This document shows, piece after piece, positions 42,439 through 47,420 of a stretch of DNA of 47,420 nt. The stretch's first letter is position 1. Every line of letters starts with the position of its first letter. The translations under genes were made by a program, and so were the position numbers. The notes beneath the pieces were generated by a model. It made no database searches, had not been told where the DNA came from, and saw only the letters and a program-made list of their open reading frames with translations. The DNA comes from Rhodospirillaceae bacterium (GTDB taxonomy: Bacteria; Pseudomonadota; Alphaproteobacteria; UBA828), in the NCBI GenBank assembly GCA_002728135.1, contig PBVE01000003.1:1-47420 (forward strand). Direction: 5' to 3'.

Positions 42439-43263
42439 TTAGTCACTTTTATTCTTATCCCTAGTGTCACTTTTAAAAGACTTTAGCTCATCGTATGAAA
42501 ACATAAGTCCTGCAGCGTTAAAGCCTCCGTCAACATTTATTACTGACCCTGTTATAAAACCACATCGTTCATCTGCTAGGAATGTTGCAGCTAGAGCGAC
42601 ATCAACGGCTTTACCAAATTCACCAGTAGGGATTCTTGCTAAATATTCTTTTTCTTGGGAAGGACCAAATTTTGTAATTCCGGTATCAATTGGACCAGGG
42701 GCAATAGAATTCACTGTGATACCATGTGGAGCAAGTTCAACTGCCATTACTCTAGTTAACTGCATTATTCCTGCTTTTGATGTTCCGTAGGCTGCTCTTC
42801 CAAAACTTCCCCGTTGTCCTGAAATTGAGCCCAACATGATTATTCTACCATATTTCTTTGGTACCATAATTTGTGCTGCCTTTTGTCCACAAAGGAAGGC
42901 ACTTGTAAGGTTGTTTTTTATAATTCTTTCCCACTCATTTAGTGGCATTTCTAAAAAGGCACAATGGTGGGGAACCCCTGCATTAGATACTAATATATCC
43001 AATGTGCCATCAAAAAACTTAACAGCTCTATCAAATGCTTTTATAACTGACTTTTCATTACTAGCATCAGCAGAAATTGAGCAAACACTAGTTCCAAATT
43101 TTGAGGCAAGTGCTTGAGTTTCTTTTGCCTTATCTATATCAAGATCTAGAATTGCTAAGTTAGCACCAGCCTTGGCCATAGCAAGGGCAGTGGTTCTACC
43201 TATACCTCTTCCGCCGCCTGTTATCAGGGCACATTTTCCATCTAAAGATTTGTGAGAATTCAT
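42439..43263 (-). CDS. Short-chain dehydrogenase/reductase (SDR)
   Basis: A 274-residue classical SDR. Cofactor motif TGGGRGIG (about 16-23), an aspartate at the end of the second strand (LAILDLDID) that suggests NAD(H), SNAGVPH, the catalytic serine in LGSISGQRGSFG and YGTSKAG with the YxxxK pair are all present; PGPIDTG follows. It is similar to 3-oxoacyl-ACP reductase-like SDRs but the substrate is unknown. Its start overlaps the tyrS stop (ATGA), an unusual pairing that suggests it merely rides on the tyrS transcript. Confidence 0.88.
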   Translation of the reverse strand: MNSHKSLDGKCALITGGGRGIGRTTALAMAKAGANLAILDLDIDKAKETQALASKFGTSVCSISADASNEKSVIKAFDRAVKFFDGTLDILVSNAGVPHHCAFLEMPLNEWERIIKNNLTSAFLCGQKAAQIMVPKKYGRIIMLGSISGQRGSFGRAAYGTSKAGIMQLTRVMAVELAPHGITVNSIAPGPIDTGITKFGPSQEKEYLARIPTGEFGKAVDVALAATFLADERCGFITGSVINVDGGFNAAGLMFSYDELKSFKSDTRDKNKSD

Positions 43264-44525
43264 GATTTTTGTACCAGTGCATGTCTTTTTTTGCCAGCGG
43301 AGATTTTTAATGTTCCATCTTTGTCAAAGTCATTAAGTGTGACTAACTTCATTTCATCTGTAATTGTATTATTGTTTATTTTTGCACCACCACCACGGAT
43401 TATTCTTCTTGCTTCACTTTTACTTTTGGCCAGATGAAGGCCGTATCTAGAGTCTGCCATTAGCTCAATTAATGATAAGCCGGAAGTAAAATTTTCAGCA
43501 TTTATGCTTGCTATAGGCAGATTTTCACCTATACCAGATTTCTCAAAAGTTTCGTGAGCTGTATTTTGTGCTTCCTTTGCAGCTTTAAAACCATGGCACA
43601 AAGTAGTAGCTTCGGTCGCAAGAAGTTTTTTAGCTTGATTTAGCTCAGCTCCTTCTAATTTTTCTAATTTTTGAATTTCATGTAGAGGGATTTCTGTAAA
43701 CAAACGTAAAAATTTTCCTACATCCTTATCGTCAGTGTTTCTCCAAAATTGCCAGTATTCATAAGGGCTAAGCATATCCTTATCTAGCCAAATAGCTCCC
43801 TTGGCAGTTTTGCCCATTTTTGCACCAGAGGATAGAGTAATTAGAGGAGTAGTTAGTCCAAATGTTTCAACTCCAGCTACTCGTCTATTAAGTTCCACAC
43901 CATTAACTATATTCCCCCATTGATCTGATCCACCCATCTGCAGTCGGCAGCCTAGACGCTTTGATAGTTCAAGAAAATCGTAGGCCTGTAAAACCATGTA
44001 GTTGAATTCTAGAAAGCTTAGTGGCTGCTCGCGTTCAAGTCTTTGTTTGACACTGTCGAATGTTAGCATTCTATTAACTGAAAAATGTCTACCTATGTCT
44101 CTAAGAAATGGTAAATATTCAAGTGAATTTAACCAGTCAGAATTATCAACAAATATTGCGCCATTATTTTCGTTACTGAAGGTTAAAAACTGCTCAATGC
44201 AATTTTTTATACCACATTTATTTTTTGAAATTACTTCTGTTGTTAATAATTTTCTAGACTCATCTCTTCCACTTGGATCCCCAACTTGTGATGTACCACC
44301 ACCAACTAGGACTATAGGCTTATGCCCTGATTTTTGAAGCCATTTGAGCATCATTATCTGGACAAGTGATCCTACGTGCAAACTATTGGCCGTACAATCA
44401 AATCCAATATATGCACTTATAGTATTATTCTCGGCAAGAATATCTAGGCTATCAGAGTTGGTGCACTGATGGATAAAACCGCGTTCTTCTAGCACGTGCA
44501 TAAATTGAGAGCGAAAGGTAGCCAT
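43260..44525 (-). CDS. tyrS: Tyrosyl-tRNA synthetase
   Basis: A 421-residue class I synthetase; the start at 44525 (MATFRSQFMHVLEERGF) has AGGTG six bases before it, while the GTG at 44534 has none. Signature regions: the HIGH-like GFDCTANSLHVGSL, the tyrosine-site YMVLQAYDFLEL, the tRNA/substrate region MGGSDQWGNIVNG, the KMSKS-like motif as KMGKT, and a C-terminal S4 RNA-binding domain. Divergent from anmK, the usual alphaproteobacterial layout, and coupled to an SDR gene downstream. Confidence 0.95.
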   Translation of the reverse strand: MATFRSQFMHVLEERGFIHQCTNSDSLDILAENNTISAYIGFDCTANSLHVGSLVQIMMLKWLQKSGHKPIVLVGGGTSQVGDPSGRDESRKLLTTEVISKNKCGIKNCIEQFLTFSNENNGAIFVDNSDWLNSLEYLPFLRDIGRHFSVNRMLTFDSVKQRLEREQPLSFLEFNYMVLQAYDFLELSKRLGCRLQMGGSDQWGNIVNGVELNRRVAGVETFGLTTPLITLSSGAKMGKTAKGAIWLDKDMLSPYEYWQFWRNTDDKDVGKFLRLFTEIPLHEIQKLEKLEGAELNQAKKLLATEATTLCHGFKAAKEAQNTAHETFEKSGIGENLPIASINAENFTSGLSLIELMADSRYGLHLAKSKSEARRIIRGGGAKINNNTITDEMKLVTLNDFDKDGTLKISAGKKRHALVQKS

Positions 44526-44679
44526 AATTTTCACCTAGTTATGAGCATAATCGATGAATAAAAAAAGAATGCTTAATATAATTAGTATATCACTGAAATT
44601 GAGACAACACAGTCGGCAAGATTATAATATAATATAACAGAAATTAATTTTTAAGAATCAAATTATTATTGGTGAAGTA

Positions 44680-45807
44680 TTGCGCGAAATTTTATCGATA
44701 GGGCTTATGAGCGGCACATCACGTGATGGAGTTGATGCTGCAGCAATGCAGACAAATGGGATAGAAGTAGGAAAATTCTTCGCTTCATTAACAATCCCTT
44801 ACTCTAGGGAGGAACAACTTTCAATAGCTGCTGCATGTTTGCCAAATAAGGTTTGCGAGGAAACTTATGTTAGGGCAAATAAAATTGTAACTAAAGCCCA
44901 TATAATTGCGGTAAATAAATTAATCAAGAAACTTTGTATATCGAGAGAAGAAGTAGGGGTAATTGGCTTCCATGGCCACACAGTTCGTCATGATCCAATA
45001 AAAAAAATTACAGAGCAGATAGGTGATGCTGAGGCTCTAGCCAAGGAAACGGGTATAAATGTTGTGTATGACTTTCGTAGTGCAGACATTAAGGCTGGTG
45101 GGCAGGGAGCACCGCTTGTGCCAATATTTCATGCTGCTTTATGTTTAAATATTCCTCGTCCTATTGCAATTTTGAATCTGGGTGGTGTTTCAAATGTTAC
45201 ATGGGTTGGCCCAGACTACGATATATATAAACCAGATGATAATAATTTATATGCATTTGATATAGGTCCTGGATGTGCACTTATTGATGATTGGGTTAGA
45301 AATAAGAAGGGCTGGCTTTTTGATTCTGAAGGAAAGTTTTCTAAGACAGGAGTTGTTAATTTTTCAAAGTTAGACAAATTAATGGGAGATAAATACTTCA
45401 ATCTATTTCCTCCAAAAAGTTTAGATAGAGATTATTTTGATACTACTCCTTTACTGTCTCTAAGTGATGCGGATGGGGCGGCAACTTTAACTCGTTTTAC
45501 CGTAGAGGCAATTTCCAATAGCGTCAAATTAATGCCTGCTCCACCTATGCGATGGCTTATTACTGGGGGAGGTAGAAGAAATATTGCCATTATGGAAGGC
45601 CTTAATGATGCACTCGATGCACCTGTGGACACTGTCGAGTCAGTGGGGTGGAATGGTGACGCATTGGAATCACAAGCATTTGCGTGGTTAGCTGCACGAT
45701 CTATTGCCGGTTATCCTTTGAGCTATCCGCAAACTACAGGTGTCAACTTTCCTCAAGTTGGTGGTCGTCTGGTATGTGCCGATCGTTTTAAAAGTAATTT
45801 AACTTAG
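44680..45807 (+). CDS. anmK: Anhydro-N-acetylmuramic acid kinase
   Basis: A 375-residue ASKHA-fold kinase that converts anhydro-MurNAc to MurNAc-6-phosphate in cell-wall recycling. Motifs: GLMSGTSRDGVDAA at the N terminus, GFHGHTVRHDP, DFRSADIKAGGQGAPLVPIFH, LNLGGVSNVTW, and WLITGGGRRN. The start is a TTG at 44680, directly before the conserved REILSIGLMSGTS; no in-frame ATG fits. It ends eight bases before a convergent hydrolase gene. Confidence 0.93.
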   Translation: MREILSIGLMSGTSRDGVDAAAMQTNGIEVGKFFASLTIPYSREEQLSIAAACLPNKVCEETYVRANKIVTKAHIIAVNKLIKKLCISREEVGVIGFHGHTVRHDPIKKITEQIGDAEALAKETGINVVYDFRSADIKAGGQGAPLVPIFHAALCLNIPRPIAILNLGGVSNVTWVGPDYDIYKPDDNNLYAFDIGPGCALIDDWVRNKKGWLFDSEGKFSKTGVVNFSKLDKLMGDKYFNLFPPKSLDRDYFDTTPLLSLSDADGAATLTRFTVEAISNSVKLMPAPPMRWLITGGGRRNIAIMEGLNDALDAPVDTVESVGWNGDALESQAFAWLAARSIAGYPLSYPQTTGVNFPQVGGRLVCADRFKSNLT

Positions 45808-45815
45808 CTAAATAA

Positions 45816-46466
45816 CTATTGGCTGGCCGGGCTCATGGATTCAGACACATAACTCTTAACATTTTCTGAGATTTGATCAATATGATTTTCAAAGAAATGG
45901 TCAGCTGATTTCATAATACGGTAGTCAATTGTAATATGCTTTTGTAGTTGAAGTTTTTTAACTAATCCAGCCGTATCTTCTTCAGGTACAATTTCATCCT
46001 TCTCCCCTTGAATAATTAGTCCTGACGAAGGGCAGGGGGCTAGGAATGCAAAATCATATAAATTTGCTGGTGGTGCAATTGAAATAAAGCCCTCAATTTC
46101 TGGTCGCCGCATTAATACTTGCATGCCAATCCATGCACCAAATGAGAAGCCTGCTACCCAACATGCTCTTGCATTGGGGTTGTATGTTTGCATCCAATCC
46201 AAAACTGATGCTGCATCTGAGAGTTCTCCTTGTCCATCATCAAATGACCCTTGGCTACGTCCCACTCCCCTAAAGTTGAAACGCAAAACACAAAACCCAA
46301 GATCTCGGAAGACATGAAATAGGGTATAGACTATTTTATTATTCATAGTTCCACCATGTTGGGGATGAGGATGGAGTATGAGTGCTATTGGGGCATTTGG
46401 TTCCTTAGAATGGTGATAACGTCCTTCCAAACGACCTTCTGGTCCATTAATCAAAACTTCTGGCAT
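45816..46466 (-). CDS. Alpha/beta hydrolase (COG2945-type)
   Basis: A 216-residue hydrolase of the small alphaproteobacterial COG2945 group. HPHPQHGGTMNNK (32-44) and FRGVGRSQG precede the nucleophile serine in VAGFSFGAW; an acid is seen in QGEKDEIVPEE and the histidine in SADHFFENH. Its substrate is unknown. In other alphaproteobacteria such a gene is often close to cysteine/Fe-S cluster genes; here cysE follows on the opposite strand, divergently, after 216 bases. Confidence 0.85.
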   Translation of the reverse strand: MPEVLINGPEGRLEGRYHHSKEPNAPIALILHPHPQHGGTMNNKIVYTLFHVFRDLGFCVLRFNFRGVGRSQGSFDDGQGELSDAASVLDWMQTYNPNARACWVAGFSFGAWIGMQVLMRRPEIEGFISIAPPANLYDFAFLAPCPSSGLIIQGEKDEIVPEEDTAGLVKKLQLQKHITIDYRIMKSADHFFENHIDQISENVKSYVSESMSPASQ

Positions 46467-46682
46467 GCTTTCTCCACTAATTCAGCTTAAAATTATTAAA
46501 CCAATACATTATTTCTTGAAAGATTCTACAAAATATTAGTGATGTTAAGGGTTGAGTAAATTAGATAAAATACTTGATAATACGTTCCAGATAAACTACA
46601 TCCCTCGCATAAGTATACTTTTTTATATCAGGCACTCATAGCAAATTAATGATATAGGGTGCATATTAGCAATAAATACATC

Positions 46683-47420
46683 ATGGCGGCACAAATGTTC
46701 AAACGAATTAATGAAGACATTGAGTGCATATTTGGTAGGGACCCTGCTGTTCGTTCAAAACTGGAGGTAGTTTTGTGCTATCCAGGTTTTCATGCAATTC
46801 AGTTTTATAGATTAGCCAACTTCTTTTGGAATTTGCGTTTGCGCCTGTTTGGTAGGTTTGTCTCCAACTTAGGCCGATGGTTAACAGGCGTAGAGATACA
46901 TCCTGGTGCAAAGATTGGCCGGCGATTTTTTATTGATCATGGGATGGGAGTTGTAGTTGGGGAAACAGCTGAGATCGGTGATGACGTTACCCTATATCAT
47001 GGAGTTACACTTGGTGGTGTAAGTTGGTCTCCGGGAAAAAGACATCCAACTTTAGAAGATAATGTTGTTATAGGTGCTGGTGCACATGTGTTAGGACCAA
47101 TTACTATAGGATCTGGAGCGAGGATAGGAGCTAATGCAATTGTTCTTAAAGATGTTGCTCCAGATTTAACGATGATTGGTGTTGCAGCACGCCCAGCAGC
47201 TACTAAGCCTAAAGCTGTAGATGGCAGACGCCATTTTGCTGCATATGGCACCCCATCACCAGATATTTCTGACTCTGTATCTAGATCAATCGAAGCTCTT
47301 TTAGATGAAGTACAAGAATTAAGGAATAGAGTTCAGGAATTAGAATCTGATTTAAAAGATAGTAGAGTTAATTTAGACAAAGTTGATAATAATCAAAACT
47401 CAAAGAATCGAAGTGCAGAG
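46683..47420 (+). CDS. cysE: Serine O-acetyltransferase (runs off the window)
   Basis: An open frame of 246 codons with no stop before the window end, so it is partial at the 3' side. It begins [17 protein letters not shown]; the M at codon 5 (46695) may be the true start, as related proteins start MFKRxxEDI. It carries SAT motifs [20 protein letters not shown] and HGVTLGG, and left-handed beta-helix hexapeptide repeats ([23 protein letters not shown] in segments). It is the short type lacking the long N-terminal helical domain. After about residue 195 an added tail is helical, charged and coiled-coil-like. It makes O-acetylserine for cysteine synthesis. Confidence 0.9.
   Translation, partial: MAAQMFKRINEDIECIFGRDPAVRSKLEVVLCYPGFHAIQFYRLANFFWNLRLRLFGRFVSNLGRWLTGVEIHPGAKIGRRFFIDHGMGVVVGETAEIGDDVTLYHGVTLGGVSWSPGKRHPTLEDNVVIGAGAHVLGPITIGSGARIGANAIVLKDVAPDLTMIGVAARPAATKPKAVDGRRHFAAYGTPSPDISDSVSRSIEALLDEVQELRNRVQELESDLKDSRVNLDKVDNNQNSKNRSAE

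Noticed and set aside
1..47420. CRISPR arrays, insertion sequences, toxin-antitoxin or phage-defence cassettes
   Set aside because: No regular repeat-spacer pattern, transposase, or recognisable defence or toxin gene was seen on either strand.

Overview
The window is an AT-rich, gene-dense chromosomal segment (G+C roughly mid-thirties percent by eye) from an alphaproteobacterium, most likely a free-living, probably marine lineage with a fairly compact genome. The lineage call rests on several independent signs: a GAAC-N7-GAAC SOS box (the alphaproteobacterial LexA type) in front of umuDC, a single-cysteine DksA, an NDUFA12-type complex I accessory protein, a B12-dependent ribonucleotide reductase (NrdJ) of about 1220 residues, an Hda/HdaA-type DnaA paralogue beside an AI-2E-family permease, and the anmK/tyrS divergent pair. 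No species can be named from the sequence alone. Many adjacent genes overlap by ATGA-type stop/start junctions.

Left part (1-10.7 kb): the 3' end of a tRNA at the very edge, a phytanoyl-CoA dioxygenase-like gene with a leader that can hide its ribosome binding site, an unrecognised 40-residue ORF coupled to a secreted MORN-repeat protein, an SOS-controlled umuDC pair, an amidohydrolase divergent from a class-V aminotransferase (cysteine-desulfurase-like), an orphan Mo-bisPGD oxidoreductase, a secreted Sel1/peptidoglycan-binding protein and an AbrB-type membrane protein.

Middle-left (10.8-20.1 kb): NAD kinase, then a molybdenum-cofactor and formate dehydrogenase block: moaA, fdhD, mobA, fdsA, a fused fdsG-fdsB and a LysR regulator. 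Together these make and load the Mo cofactor and oxidise formate to CO2 with reduction of NAD+. Then dksA with a promoter that looks growth-rate/ppGpp controlled, and a YceI - cytochrome b561 - YceI operon.

Middle-right (22.8-29.0 kb): a co-directional catabolic-looking set (acyl-CoA ligase, MFS transporter, two alpha/beta hydrolases, a DUF1636-type metal-binding protein, an FAH-family hydrolase) with a decayed hydrolase remnant inside it.

Right part (29.1-47.4 kb): mostly housekeeping: purM-purN, DUF2066 protein, AI-2E permease, hdaA, RNase D with an ankyrin protein, aspS, nrdJ with a clear terminator and DnaA-box-bearing upstream region, NDUFA12, tyrS coupled to an SDR, anmK, an alpha/beta hydrolase, and a cysE that runs off the window end. 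No CRISPR array, insertion sequence, prophage or rRNA gene was seen, and I found no obviously new multi-gene defence system. The best leads are the small ORF/MORN pair, the phyH leader, the YceI-b561-YceI operon and the regulatory region of nrdJ.
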